From the NCBI RefSeq assembly GCF_900109515.1, contig NZ_FOBD01000033.1, positions 1-35,976 on the forward strand: a stretch of DNA of 35,976 nucleotides, given 5' to 3'. Shown here piece by piece: positions 15,426-24,505 of this stretch. A program made the position numbers and the translations under genes. The stretch's first letter is position 1; the number at the start of each line of letters is the position of its first letter. Source of the DNA: Paenibacillus sp. OK003. Its GTDB lineage: Bacteria; Bacillota; Bacilli; Paenibacillales; Paenibacillaceae. The notes beneath the pieces were generated by a model that saw only the letters and a program-made list of their open reading frames with translations, was not told where the DNA came from and made no database searches.

Positions 15426-15498
15426 AATGTACAAAGAAACCGTCTCTTTTGGTATATGGTTGCTTGCACACCCATTTACCAAGGAACGGTTTCTTTTG
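15426..15498. repeat. Palindromic repeat, copy 2 (partner 4044-4116)
   Basis: AAAGAAACCGT (15433-15443) and ACGGTTTCTTT (15486-15496) pair perfectly. Inside, TTGGTA..TGG pairs with CCATTTACCAA, giving one long hairpin. It lies about 50 bp beyond the end of the permease gene and could also end its transcript. Confidence 0.7.
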
Positions 15499-15545
15499 AT
15501 TTTACAATTTATAATAGGGCTATCTATTCCACCCTGTATGATTGT

Positions 15546-16382
15546 TCAACCTTTTATACCGCTAAATGTAATGCCGCTAATAAACGTCTTTTGAAGAAAA
15601 AAGAACAAAACAATAATAGGTAATGTCATCAAGGTGGATACCGCCATTAATAGACCCCATTCGGATCCCTTTTGACTCTGAAATTGCTGCAATCCGAGCG
15701 AAACCGTGTAAGATGGTTCATTGGTTAAATAGAGCAAGGGGCCCATGAAATCAGTCCAGCTCCCCATAAATTGAAACAATGCCACGGCTAAAACGGCGGA
15801 TTTGGCTAGTGGAAACATGATCTGTAAATATATGCGGAACTCACTAGCGCCGTCTAAGCGGGCCGCTTCGCGGAGGGCATCAGGCAGTCCCATGAAAAAC
15901 TGTCGCAATAGAAAAATGTAAATGGGCACTCCAAAAAACTGGGGTACAATCAGTGGAAGAGATGTTCCTACCCAACCTAATTTAGTAAACAGCAGGAATA
16001 GAGGAATCATCGTCACCTGTCCGGGGATCATCATAACAGCGAGAGTCACAAAGAAAAGTATACCTCTCCCACGGTACTCTAACTTGGCAAAACTATAGGC
16101 AACCAAGGGACAGGATATGATCACACCAAGGGTACTAACGATTGTTATAATCGCCGTGTTTTTCAGATATGTCCAGAAAGGGATATACTCAACGGCACGG
16201 GAATAATTACTCCACAGAATTGGATGCGGAATCCACTCTGGGGGGAATGTAAAGATTTGTGTGAGTGGTTTAAGAGAAGTCGAAAGCAGCCAAATGAACG
16301 GAATAATGAAAAATGCAGACGCAACAATTAGACATAAATAGGCTAACGCACGATTGATTCTTTTGATAGCGGTAGGATTCAT
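15546..16382 (-). CDS. Carbohydrate ABC transporter permease, MalG type
   Basis: A 278-aa inner-membrane protein with six helices. The cytoplasmic EAA loop REAARLDGASEFRIYLQIMFPLAK (about residue 180) contacts the ATPase. The C-terminus FISGITFSGIKG is typical of MalG/UgpE/AraQ permeases. Last gene of a three-gene operon with the MalF-type permease (17 nt upstream) and the binding protein. The ATP-binding subunit is not in the window; Firmicutes often share one multi-sugar ATPase (MsmX) among such systems. The sugar is unknown. Confidence 0.88.
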   Translation of the reverse strand: MNPTAIKRINRALAYLCLIVASAFFIIPFIWLLSTSLKPLTQIFTFPPEWIPHPILWSNYSRAVEYIPFWTYLKNTAIITIVSTLGVIISCPLVAYSFAKLEYRGRGILFFVTLAVMMIPGQVTMIPLFLLFTKLGWVGTSLPLIVPQFFGVPIYIFLLRQFFMGLPDALREAARLDGASEFRIYLQIMFPLAKSAVLAVALFQFMGSWTDFMGPLLYLTNEPSYTVSLGLQQFQSQKGSEWGLLMAVSTLMTLPIIVLFFFLQKTFISGITFSGIKG

Positions 16383-16399
16383 CCCTTACTTCCCCCTCC

Positions 16400-17335
16400 T
16401 TATTTCCCTTGATAATGAACCCAGCGTTTAGACGTAATAAAAATAATTCCGGTTAATGCCATAACGATTATAAATAAGATCCAGGCCATTGCGGAGGCAT
16501 AACCCATTTTGAAATACCTGAATCCGTTCTCATATAAATACATGACGTAAAAAGTCATGGAATTTGCAGGAGTTCCTTGCCCTTTGGTCAACGTATAGGG
16601 AAGAGTAAACTGTTGGAATGCACCGATCATTCCCATGACAAGGTTGTAGAAAATAACGGGCGTGAGCAAAGGCAGGGTTACCTTTCTCGTTTTCTGAAAC
16701 CAGTTAGCTCCATCGATCTGTGCTGCTTCATAGTACTCATCAGGGATGTCTCCTAGTCCAGCAAGGTAGATAACGACAGCTTGCCCAATACCCCAAAGCG
16801 ACATCAGGATGAGCGAAGGCTTGGACCACGCCTCACCACCAAGCCAAGAAGGCCCATCGATACCGATATGCGCTAACATCCCGTTCACCAATCCGAAGTT
16901 TGGATGTAACAGCCACATCCACAGAACTGCCAAAGCCACTTGTGGAACAAGTGTAGGCAAGAAAAAGATCGTTCTGAATATAGCCATCCCCTTGACCTTC
17001 ATATTCAACATCATAGCGAGTGCCACACCGAAAAATATACTTAATGGGACAAAAAATACAGTGAAATAAAGCGTGTTATATATGGATTTCCAAAACAGAG
17101 GATCATGAAATAGATCTCTATAATTACTCATTCCGACAAATTCACCAGGCTGCAGAATGCTGTACGTAGTGAAGCTGAAGTAGATGGACATTAGCATCGG
17201 AATTGCATAAAAGCACAGCAGCCCTATAGCCCAAGGTGAAGCAAACAGCCACCCAGTCACGTTAGTTCTGTGAAGTGCTCGTTTCCTTGCCGATGGAATT
17301 GCGTTTACTTGAACTGAATCGGCTAGTTTCGCCAT
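16400..17335 (-). CDS. Carbohydrate ABC transporter permease, MalF type
   Basis: A 311-aa protein with a basic N-terminus and six helices. The EAA loop YYEAAQIDGANWFQKTRKVTLPLL is well conserved. It pairs with the MalG-type permease to form the sugar channel. ATG 17335 is chosen because AAGGAGA lies 6-7 nt upstream; two ATGs a little earlier lie in or before that ribosome site. Confidence 0.88.
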   Translation of the reverse strand: MAKLADSVQVNAIPSARKRALHRTNVTGWLFASPWAIGLLCFYAIPMLMSIYFSFTTYSILQPGEFVGMSNYRDLFHDPLFWKSIYNTLYFTVFFVPLSIFFGVALAMMLNMKVKGMAIFRTIFFLPTLVPQVALAVLWMWLLHPNFGLVNGMLAHIGIDGPSWLGGEAWSKPSLILMSLWGIGQAVVIYLAGLGDIPDEYYEAAQIDGANWFQKTRKVTLPLLTPVIFYNLVMGMIGAFQQFTLPYTLTKGQGTPANSMTFYVMYLYENGFRYFKMGYASAMAWILFIIVMALTGIIFITSKRWVHYQGK

Positions 17336-17418
17336 GTGCATTCTCCTTCCAATGGTCATTCATGAGTAGGCAAGGAGAGAGAGGTTCGGTTCGCTTCACT
17401 CCCTGCCTACCGAGCACC

Positions 17419-18720
17419 CTATTTGTCGTATTTTTCTAAAGCCTTATTAACCGTCTCTGTTACTCTATCCAGGTTCTCTTTCGGAGTACCGTTACCACGG
17501 GTAGCCTTTTCCGTTGCGGAAGCTAACTCATTCCACAGCAGCTGTCCTTCAGGAATAACCGGTCGGTTGTGTGAATTGGGCAAAATATTAATAAATTCCT
17601 TCATAATCGGATCGTCCTTGTAACCGTATTTGTCGTTAACCGAATCGATAACGGAAATTTGAGAGTCAGCGTTTAATAACGTTTGCCCCTCTTCCTTCCC
17701 TAAGAATTCGAGGAATTTCCAAGCAGCAGCGACGTTCTTGGCGCCTTTAGGGATAATAGCGGACCCACCTCCCGACCATGTCGTAAAATTAGTACCTGTT
17801 GGGGTCGGTATTGGTGCAACACCGAAGTTTAAATCCGGCTTAAATTTTTCGATACCCTTCACCGTAAAGTTTCCACTTATCTTCATGCTGACTTGACCGG
17901 AAATGAACGGATCCATTTCCTCCGTGCCAGCTGCGCTTGTGAATCCGGCAATATCCTCGACATTGTATTTTTTGCCGAAGTCGGTCATCCATTGTAGCGC
18001 TTCAACGACTTTAGGATCATTGGCGGTAATTTTGCCGGTGGCAGCGTTCTGGAACTCTCCTCCAAATGCCCATCCCCAAGTGTACAGCCAGCCTTGCGAA
18101 TACCATGGGATGAACCCGATCCGTTTGAAACGTTTACCTTCCTTAATGGTTAACTTTTCGGAGGCCGCTTCAAGCTCGGCGATCGTTTGTGGTGGTTTGT
18201 TGGGATCCAGCCCTACTTCTTTGAAATGATCCTTATTGTAAAATAGCAGGCGAGAGTCCGTATCCATCGGCATGGCATAAAGCTTTCCTTGATAACTGGA
18301 CTCCTCCCAAGCAAATGGATAATACATTTCCTTACGAATTCCGGATTCTGCTGCCATCGAGGATAAGTCAGTCAAAGAACCTTGCGCAGCCCAAGTACCG
18401 ACCTTAAACCGGTCGAAAAGTGCAACGTCAGGAGGATTGCCGCCTGCAACTGCAGTCAGCAGCTTCTGATCGGATCCCTCGCTGGATTCTGTATAAACCA
18501 ATTTCATTTTAATGGTAGGATTTTTCTCCTCAAATGCCTTCACGACTTTATTCAAATTATCTAAATCAATGGAGGTAAGACCATGCCACATCGTAACCGT
18601 TGTATTCCCCTCTCCGTCCTGATCGCTTGAGCCTCCATTCGTTGAGCAAGCGGTTACAAGTAGTGACATAGCCAGAAAGTAAACAAGAATTGGAAATACG
18701 ATTTTTTTGGATCTCCTCAT
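17419..18720 (-). CDS. Carbohydrate ABC transporter substrate-binding lipoprotein (family 1)
   Basis: 433 aa, with lipobox LLVTACS. The mature protein has the family 1 pattern VTMWHGLTSIDLDNLNKVVKAFEEKNP, then GNPPDVALFD, LYAMPMDTDSRLLFYNKDHFKEVGLDP, and AAWKFLEFLGKEEGQ. It captures an oligosaccharide or sugar-phosphate outside the cell for the two permeases downstream. The ribosome site AAGGGGGA precedes ATG 18720. The upstream region has a cre site and two palindromes, so expression should respond to CcpA and to the GntR/LacI-type regulator at 19177. Confidence 0.88.
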   Translation of the reverse strand: MRRSKKIVFPILVYFLAMSLLVTACSTNGGSSDQDGEGNTTVTMWHGLTSIDLDNLNKVVKAFEEKNPTIKMKLVYTESSEGSDQKLLTAVAGGNPPDVALFDRFKVGTWAAQGSLTDLSSMAAESGIRKEMYYPFAWEESSYQGKLYAMPMDTDSRLLFYNKDHFKEVGLDPNKPPQTIAELEAASEKLTIKEGKRFKRIGFIPWYSQGWLYTWGWAFGGEFQNAATGKITANDPKVVEALQWMTDFGKKYNVEDIAGFTSAAGTEEMDPFISGQVSMKISGNFTVKGIEKFKPDLNFGVAPIPTPTGTNFTTWSGGGSAIIPKGAKNVAAAWKFLEFLGKEEGQTLLNADSQISVIDSVNDKYGYKDDPIMKEFINILPNSHNRPVIPEGQLLWNELASATEKATRGNGTPKENLDRVTETVNKALEKYDK

Positions 18721-18805
18721 TCAAAGTCCCCCTTAAGTTAAATTCATTCGTTTAACTTGAATTCCTATAGAATCCACTCCATTTTTCTGATAGTTCCACA
18801 ATGTA

Positions 18806-18819
18806 TGTAAGCGCTAACA
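18806..18819. promoter_or_regulatory. cre site (CcpA)
   Basis: TGTAAGCGCTAACA fits the cre consensus TGWAANCGNTNWCA at every position. It lies 86 bp before the binding-protein start, which implies catabolite repression of the operon. Confidence 0.8.
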
Positions 18820-18884
18820 AGATTGATGATATGAACTATTAAAATCAGAAAATGATGAACGCCGTGAATTTTTATAAGAATCCT

Positions 18885-18912
18885 ACTGGTTATACCAGTT
18901 ATACTAAGTATA
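18885..18912. promoter_or_regulatory. Tandem palindromes upstream of the sugar ABC operon
   Basis: ACTGGT-TAT-ACCAGT (18885-18899) is followed directly by TATACT-A-AGTATA (18900-18912). The second palindrome recurs exactly at 20329-20341 upstream of the GntR/LacI-type regulator, so it is most likely its operator. No other gene lies in 18721-19176. Confidence 0.7.
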
Positions 18913-19090
18913 CTAATATGACATCATAAAGCATGTCAATTGCAATATTACGACATAAATATTCATGACGTATGGTTATAATTAGATATATAAATCGACC
19001 TTCACAGAAGACAGACCGCGTCTAGAAGAAGTTTTTCTTGCGATATCAGGTCAGGGAGGTCCATGCTTCGAAGTTTATATTTCTGATATC

Positions 19091-19133
19091 AAAAAAAGTG
19101 CCGATAAGCCCCTGGGGACTTCTCGACACTTTG
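19091..19133 (-). terminator. Terminator of the GntR/LacI-type regulator
   Basis: On the minus strand AAAGTGTCGAGAAG pairs with CTTATCGGCACTTT around CCCCAGGGG, followed by a run of seven T. Confidence 0.8.
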
Positions 19134-19176
19134 GACAATATGCTTGCTTTTGTTGAGCTGCGCTTGTATTAACCCC

Positions 19177-20301
19177 CTACCTGTTATTTTTCACGACCAT
19201 ACGATGTTCAATGATGTTCAGCTCGGGAACTGCTGTTCCATGCAACTGAGAGATTAGCATATCCACTGCCAATTCACCCATCTGCTTCTCATCCTGCTTA
19301 ATATGTGTGAAGATGGGTTGACCCAAGTGATCGTTCAGGGAGTCGAAACAAACAATCTCGAATTCCTCCAGAGATTTCCCCATCGAGTGGATGACCTGAG
19401 CCAGCATGGTAGCTATTAGAAATTCCGACGCGACAAACGCCTTTACATCAGGGTTTTGTTTCAAAAAATGCTTTACTGTTTCTTTATCACTTTCAATCGC
19501 TGTTCCGTTTATGTTCATGGGAAGGGTGCCCTTCAAGTTCGTCAATACATAATCTTTGTTCAAGTTCATTCCTTCTTGGGTGAAGGCAAACGTATATCCG
19601 AGCAGCCGTTCCTCCAATGTTGACGTGTTCTCTTCCGGCGGAGACAAAAAGGCAATTTTTTTATGTCCTTTGCTAATCAGATGACGCGTAAGATCCATGG
19701 CAGCTTTCTTATTGTCTGTGTATACGGAACAAACCGGGATTCCTTTTAGATATCTATCGGCCAAAACAATTGGAAACCGATCTAATACAAGTCGAAGCAG
19801 TTCCGAATTATAGTGTTGACCATGAATGGGGGTCACGATTAATCCTTTGATGCCCAAACCAATAAATAAGTCGATCGCGCGTTTTTCCTCATCCCGATCC
19901 CCGCAAGTTCGCTTGATAATGAGTTGATAATTATGCTCAGCACTTCGCTTTTCCATCGATCTAAGAAGCTGTAGGCCAAACTCGTCAGAAAAATTCGGTA
20001 TAATAAAACCGATCAACCGCTTATCATCCTCAGGCACCAAGGTCGTTTTTACCTCTGAATAGTGCTTCGGTTCTTGTCCTCCAATTATACCATCGGCCAC
20101 ATATGAACCCTTCCCTTGTATTCGTTTAATAACCCCAGAATCCGCCAATTTCTCCAGAGCCTTTTTAGATGTAATGCGACTGACGCCAAATTTTTCAGCC
20201 AACTCTTTTTCAGAAGAGACTCGGTCTCCTTCTTTTAACCGACCTTCTTTAATCTCTTGTACAATATAGATATATATCTGCTCGTATAAATGCAATTCCA
20301 C
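19177..20301 (-). CDS. GntR-LacI hybrid transcriptional regulator (AraR type)
   Basis: The first ~70 residues are a GntR winged helix (LKEGDRVSSEKELAEKFGVSRITSKKALEKLADSGVIKRIQGKGSYV). From about residue 90 the LacI/periplasmic-binding effector domain follows (LIGFIIPNFSDEFGLQLLRSMEKRSAEHNYQ, DRYLKGIPVCSVYTDNKKAA, GHKKIAFLSPP). AraR of B. subtilis has this plan. It presumably represses the adjacent ABC operon until a sugar binds. The identical palindrome before both its own gene and the operon supports this and autoregulation. The palindrome differs from the AraR consensus I know, so arabinose should not be assumed. Start GTG 20301 with AGGGTGA 4 nt upstream. Confidence 0.85.
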   Translation of the reverse strand: MELHLYEQIYIYIVQEIKEGRLKEGDRVSSEKELAEKFGVSRITSKKALEKLADSGVIKRIQGKGSYVADGIIGGQEPKHYSEVKTTLVPEDDKRLIGFIIPNFSDEFGLQLLRSMEKRSAEHNYQLIIKRTCGDRDEEKRAIDLFIGLGIKGLIVTPIHGQHYNSELLRLVLDRFPIVLADRYLKGIPVCSVYTDNKKAAMDLTRHLISKGHKKIAFLSPPEENTSTLEERLLGYTFAFTQEGMNLNKDYVLTNLKGTLPMNINGTAIESDKETVKHFLKQNPDVKAFVASEFLIATMLAQVIHSMGKSLEEFEIVCFDSLNDHLGQPIFTHIKQDEKQMGELAVDMLISQLHGTAVPELNIIEHRMVVKNNR

Positions 20302-20328
20302 AAAATCACCCTGACATCATAATATTAG

Positions 20329-20341
20329 TATACTAAGTATA
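20329..20341. promoter_or_regulatory. Operator copy upstream of the GntR/LacI-type regulator
   Basis: TATACTAAGTATA, a 6-1-6 palindrome identical to 18900-18912, 27 bp before the regulator start. Confidence 0.7.
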
Positions 20342-20560
20342 TTACACAAGAAGTAATTCGCAAAGTTACTCAGATTACTGGGCGAACTTCTGTGGCATGG
20401 CGTTTTCCACGTCTACGGTGTCACACCTCTGCATACCGTTAGCCCCCATGGTAGGGGCATGGAATAACCGACGATTAGTCGACAGTTAATTCCCGTTTAT
20501 CTTAGTGGATACGATGGTATTGAAGGTCCGTGAAGATAACTCTCGAACCCCAAACGAACA
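20342..20560. other. Intergenic stretch with short hairpins, no gene seen
   Basis: It contains several small inverted repeats (for example GCCCCCATGGTAGGGGC around 20451 and GACGATTAGTCGAC around 20472) and is more GC-rich than the neighbouring gaps. It may be a relic of a mobile element. I could not identify it and find no good reading frame. Confidence 0.3.
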
Positions 20561-20608
20561 AAAAAAAGCTGTCCCTCACAATATATTCATACCTTGAGGG
20601 GCAGCTTA
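20561..20608 (-). terminator. Terminator of the lpl-type operon
   Basis: On the minus strand AAGCTGCCCCTCAAGG pairs with TTGTGAGGGACAGCTT, followed by eight T. It lies just after the Gfo/Idh/MocA gene. Confidence 0.85.
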
Positions 20609-20623
20609 TCGATACACTGCTGA

Positions 20624-21895
20624 TTATTTAGATAACTCTTCCTTCACCATAAGCTGACGGGCATATTCATTCAGATCAATAGACTCGCCCCCGTTCAGCC
20701 GAGACTTTTCAGCTGCGAATGCGATCAGATGGCTCCGGACGGAAGCCGCAGCCGATGTCAGGCTCTCCTGGCCGTTATAGTGACGCACCTCATCCAGAAA
20801 ATTTCTCACAATGCCGCTGTCTCCCCCACCATGACCGCTAGTTTGAGAAGGGATTGTGATTTCTGTTTTTTGATGTGTCAAAAAGTCGTACACCGTAATT
20901 TGATCTTCCTCACCGCGAAGTTCTCCTTTCGTCCCCATGATCTGGATTCTACGTTCCTGCTCAAATGTAAAGCCGCACATACTGAACATGGCCGTAGCTC
21001 CACCTTCAAATTCCATATTCACAACCTGATGATCTACCACATTATTGTCACTCCGGTATACACACCGGCCGTAATCGGTATCACGCAAGCCCTGTATGAT
21101 ATTCGGCTTTGTCAGCTCCTGTGTAAAATGTCCTGCCCAACCCCTGAATTGGTCACTCAAATAAAATCTTGGTGCAGAATACGCGCAGGTTGGTTCTACG
21201 GCACAATCCAAGCATCTGTCAGCCGAACCTTCCGGTGCATTGCCTTCATGAAAATGTTTAAGAGATCCGAACGAACTGACCTTGAGGCAAGGCTGATCCA
21301 CGAGCCAGGATAATACGTCCATATCATGGCATGACTTGGACAGGATCATCGGGCTGGATGTGTTGGAATTGTTCCAATTTCCCCGCACGAAGCTGTGGGC
21401 AATATGCCAGTAACCCACATTCTCATTCAACTGAATGGAGACAATTTCTCCGATACGTCCTTCTTGTATCACCTTCTTGATCGTATTCCAGAACGGGGTG
21501 TACCGCAGCACATGGCAGATCGTCAGCAGCCGGTCATTATCTCTGGCCGCTTGTTCCATCTCAAGACATTCCTTCGGATCAGGAGACATCGGCTTCTCCA
21601 GCATAACATGATACTTCTTATCTAAAGCCTGCATGGTTGGGCCATAATGCATTCTGTCCTGTGTACAAATAACCGCAATATCAGCCAGCTTAGGTTCAGC
21701 CAACAGGGGCTCCCAAGTCTCATAACAGTGTTCCGGCGGAATCCCGTGCTTCTCAGCAAATCTTGCTCTTCTCACTGGATCGGCTTCGGCAACCGCAATG
21801 AAGGTAAGCTCATGCGGATAATCAAGTGCATAGGGTGCATAGCCACCCGCTCCCCTCGCACCTGCTCCAATCAGGACTGCTTTCAGTTGACTCAT
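20624..21895 (-). CDS. Gfo/Idh/MocA-family NAD(P)-dependent sugar oxidoreductase
   Basis: 423 aa. An N-terminal Rossmann fold with GAGARGAGGYA replaces the usual GxGxxG, then VAVAEADP-like and DIAVICTQDRMHYG, and the family motif EKPMSP (about residue 97). The C-terminal part has a cysteine pair region (CLDCAVEPTCAYSAPRFY) that may bind a metal. It should oxidise or reduce a sugar imported by the upstream transporter. It starts 43 nt after the binding-protein stop and is the last gene of the operon. Confidence 0.88.
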   Translation of the reverse strand: MSQLKAVLIGAGARGAGGYAPYALDYPHELTFIAVAEADPVRRARFAEKHGIPPEHCYETWEPLLAEPKLADIAVICTQDRMHYGPTMQALDKKYHVMLEKPMSPDPKECLEMEQAARDNDRLLTICHVLRYTPFWNTIKKVIQEGRIGEIVSIQLNENVGYWHIAHSFVRGNWNNSNTSSPMILSKSCHDMDVLSWLVDQPCLKVSSFGSLKHFHEGNAPEGSADRCLDCAVEPTCAYSAPRFYLSDQFRGWAGHFTQELTKPNIIQGLRDTDYGRCVYRSDNNVVDHQVVNMEFEGGATAMFSMCGFTFEQERRIQIMGTKGELRGEEDQITVYDFLTHQKTEITIPSQTSGHGGGDSGIVRNFLDEVRHYNGQESLTSAAASVRSHLIAFAAEKSRLNGGESIDLNEYARQLMVKEELSK

Positions 21896-21938
21896 ATTTG
21901 TTCACTCCTTTATGATCTGAAATCTACGGATGAACCTT

Positions 21939-23564
21939 CTAATCCGCTTGGGTATAACGGTCTGCTGCTGATTGATAGATGGCTACATATCGTTCTACGC
22001 CCATCTTTTGGAGAGCTGCCACATACTGATCCCAATTGTCAAAGGATTCATTTCCAGTAATGAATTTGTCACGCATTTCATCTACATACGTTTCAATATC
22101 CGTCTGGAAAGTGGTCAGATCCCGCTGCTCTTCCTGCGTGAAATTAAATGGAGGCCATATTTGATCTTGTGGTAAGATGTGAGACTCTGCTTTTTTCGCA
22201 TTATCAACCGAAGTTGGAAGACCTTCAGCACCCTTGAAGTATTTCTGCTTCACAAAACCAGGGTAGTATCCACCCGGCCAAATCAGGTATTGACCTACCG
22301 CCTGGTCCAGATTAAGGCCATCCGGGTTGTTTTTGATATTATCGACATAATCTACGTTCCCGTCTGCGTCTTCTTTATACGTCTCATCTTTCCAGCCCAT
22401 GAAGAACGTCTTGATGCCCTCATCGCTGTAGAAATAATCCATCCAGCGGATCATCGCCTCTGGGTTTTGGGCTTTATCTGTCAGTACGAACATCCCGATA
22501 TTACCGAGTGGAGAACCATAGGCGTTGTATGTCTGATCGCCATGAGGACCCTTCAGTACAGGCATGCCAACATAACCTTGCTGATTGTATATCGCAACCG
22601 GATCGACATTATCCACAACTCCGATCAGGCCCTCCATACCTTTAGCATCCACTTCCGTACTCTTAACAGATACAATATCCTGCTCAAGCAATCCGTCCTT
22701 GTAGAGCTTATTCACGAATTGTAGCAGCTCCTTGTATTGGGGATCGGTTGGAATAAAGCGTACTTTATCTGTCTGAGGATCTGTATCAATGTTAATGTTG
22801 GAGGTGCCATGATTATTCAACCCAAATGAACCTCTCAGGTAGTTCACCACACCAGCCGTTCCCACACCGCCCCAGGCTATCTCGTCCTTCTGCCCGTTGC
22901 CGTTTGAGTCCTTTTCTTTAAATGCTTTCAACATAGTATAGAAGTCATCTAATGTCTGCGGTTCCTGCAAACCTAATTTATCAAGCCACTCTTTCTTCAA
23001 CCAAGGTGTTCCGTACAGAACCGACTTGAATTCCGGATCATACAAGGTTGGCAGCCCATATATGTTACCATCCGGCATCGTAATCCCTTTGCCAATAACC
23101 GGATACTTCTTCATTAGAGCCTTAAAGTTAGGCGCGTATTGGTCGATCAGATCATTCAGAGGAATAAATGCGCCCTGCTTGCCGTATTTCAGCAGATCCG
23201 ATCTGGAAAACGCCGAGGCGTAGAACAGCTCCGGGTAAGCGCCACCTGCCAGGAGGAGATTACGTTTTTCCTTCAAATTATCCTTCTGCACCGTATCCCA
23301 CTGGATATGAACATTGGACATCTTCTCATACTCTTTCCAGAGTCTAAGATCGTTCCAGTCCGCATTGGCAAAAAACTTTCCGGCAAATCCGCTCACTGTA
23401 ATGGTGTCATTTACGATCGGAAATCCGCTCGCATTAACTTTGCCATTGGCAGCTCCTTTATCCTTGCTACTTCCCGAATCAGCATCCTTAGAATTGCACC
23501 CGGCCAGCATCGAAACGGACATCATACAAACTAGAGCGATACTCCCCCACTTTTTGAGCGTCAT
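21939..23564 (-). CDS. ABC transporter substrate-binding lipoprotein, LplA-like (large)
   Basis: 541 aa with lipobox SMLAGC. It has the long form typical of Paenibacillus LplA/YtcQ proteins: NADWNDLRLWKEYEKMSNVHIQWDTVQ, then LLAGGAYPELFYASAFSR, LPTLYDPEFKSVLYGTPWLKKEWLDKLGL, and NGNGQKDEIAWG. It should bind an oligosaccharide. I chose ATG 23564 because AAAGGGAGG lies about 9 nt upstream; the frame is open 15 codons further, inside the gap after the permease. It lies between the permease pair and the oxidoreductase. Confidence 0.88.
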   Translation of the reverse strand: MTLKKWGSIALVCMMSVSMLAGCNSKDADSGSSKDKGAANGKVNASGFPIVNDTITVSGFAGKFFANADWNDLRLWKEYEKMSNVHIQWDTVQKDNLKEKRNLLLAGGAYPELFYASAFSRSDLLKYGKQGAFIPLNDLIDQYAPNFKALMKKYPVIGKGITMPDGNIYGLPTLYDPEFKSVLYGTPWLKKEWLDKLGLQEPQTLDDFYTMLKAFKEKDSNGNGQKDEIAWGGVGTAGVVNYLRGSFGLNNHGTSNINIDTDPQTDKVRFIPTDPQYKELLQFVNKLYKDGLLEQDIVSVKSTEVDAKGMEGLIGVVDNVDPVAIYNQQGYVGMPVLKGPHGDQTYNAYGSPLGNIGMFVLTDKAQNPEAMIRWMDYFYSDEGIKTFFMGWKDETYKEDADGNVDYVDNIKNNPDGLNLDQAVGQYLIWPGGYYPGFVKQKYFKGAEGLPTSVDNAKKAESHILPQDQIWPPFNFTQEEQRDLTTFQTDIETYVDEMRDKFITGNESFDNWDQYVAALQKMGVERYVAIYQSAADRYTQAD

Positions 23565-23605
23565 TCTTATTCCTCCCTTTGTCCCATCGTTATCCATACA
23601 AGGAA

Positions 23606-24490
23606 TCATCCCTTAATGGCACCAATCATTACGCCTTTAACAAAATATCTTTGCAGGAAAGGATAAAGCAGGAGCACCGGTATATTGGCAACGACGAGTA
23701 CAGCATATTTGATGCCTTCCACTTCCCTTTGCTGCTTAATCGCAGACTCGGTTGACATTTTGACCATATCGTTCGTCTGGCCTTGAATCAGAATTTCCCG
23801 CAAAATGAGTTGAAGTGGAAACTTGTCCTTGTCTGACAGATACAACATTGCGTTAAAGAAGGCGTTCCAGTGCCCAACAGCATAGAACAGAATCGTCACC
23901 GCTATAATGGGCATGGATAATGGCAGGATAATCCGGGTTAACGTTTGAATATTAGAGCAACCATCAATCGTCGCCGCCTCATGCAACTCATTTGGAATCG
24001 ATTGCTGGAAGAATGTCCGCATAATGATGATGTTCCAGATCGAAACGGCATTTGGAATGATCATGACCCAAAATGTGTTTAACATGCCAAGGTTTTTGAT
24101 TAGCATATAGGTTGGAATTAATCCGCCACTGAAGAACATCGTGAAAACAAACAGGGCCATGATAGCATTGCGGCCTATAAAATCCTTTCGAGATAGCGGA
24201 TATGCCGCCAGAATCGTCATAACGAGATTAATCAGCGTCCCCACTGACGTATAAATCAGTGTATTGGTATAACCTCTGAGGATATCTTTGTTCTGAAAAA
24301 TCTTCTCGTAAGAATGGAAATTGATTCCCTTAGGCCATAGGAACATTTCACCACGCAGGACGGCCTGCGGATCACTGAACGAAGCACTTAACACAAAAAC
24401 AAGCGGGTAAATAACAATGAGCGTAATTATAATTAACAAAAAATGGTTAATCATATTAAAAATACGATCTCCTCTAGATTCAACAAGCAT
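23606..24490 (-). CDS. lplC: Carbohydrate ABC transporter permease, LplC/YtcP type
   Basis: 294 aa with six helices. The EAA loop is ELHEAATIDGCSNIQTLTRIILPLS (about residue 180), and the C-terminus is RYFVKGVMIGAIKG, typical of LplC permeases. It partners the LplB-type permease 15 nt upstream. The start ATG 24490 has GGGAG about 10 nt upstream. Confidence 0.85.
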   Translation of the reverse strand: MLVESRGDRIFNMINHFLLIIITLIVIYPLVFVLSASFSDPQAVLRGEMFLWPKGINFHSYEKIFQNKDILRGYTNTLIYTSVGTLINLVMTILAAYPLSRKDFIGRNAIMALFVFTMFFSGGLIPTYMLIKNLGMLNTFWVMIIPNAVSIWNIIIMRTFFQQSIPNELHEAATIDGCSNIQTLTRIILPLSMPIIAVTILFYAVGHWNAFFNAMLYLSDKDKFPLQLILREILIQGQTNDMVKMSTESAIKQQREVEGIKYAVLVVANIPVLLLYPFLQRYFVKGVMIGAIKG

Positions 24491-24505
24491 GCATCAGCAA
24501 CTCCC

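Noticed and set aside
20342..20560. T-box or other regulatory RNA
   Set aside because: No T-box sequence or specifier stem is visible, and the downstream gene is on the other side of its own terminator.
20729..21313. 194-aa plus-strand reading frame
   Set aside because: It lies antisense inside the well-supported Gfo/Idh/MocA gene and has no recognisable domain.
22179..22724. 181-aa plus-strand reading frame
   Set aside because: It is antisense to the LplA-like binding protein; composition is that of a shadow frame.
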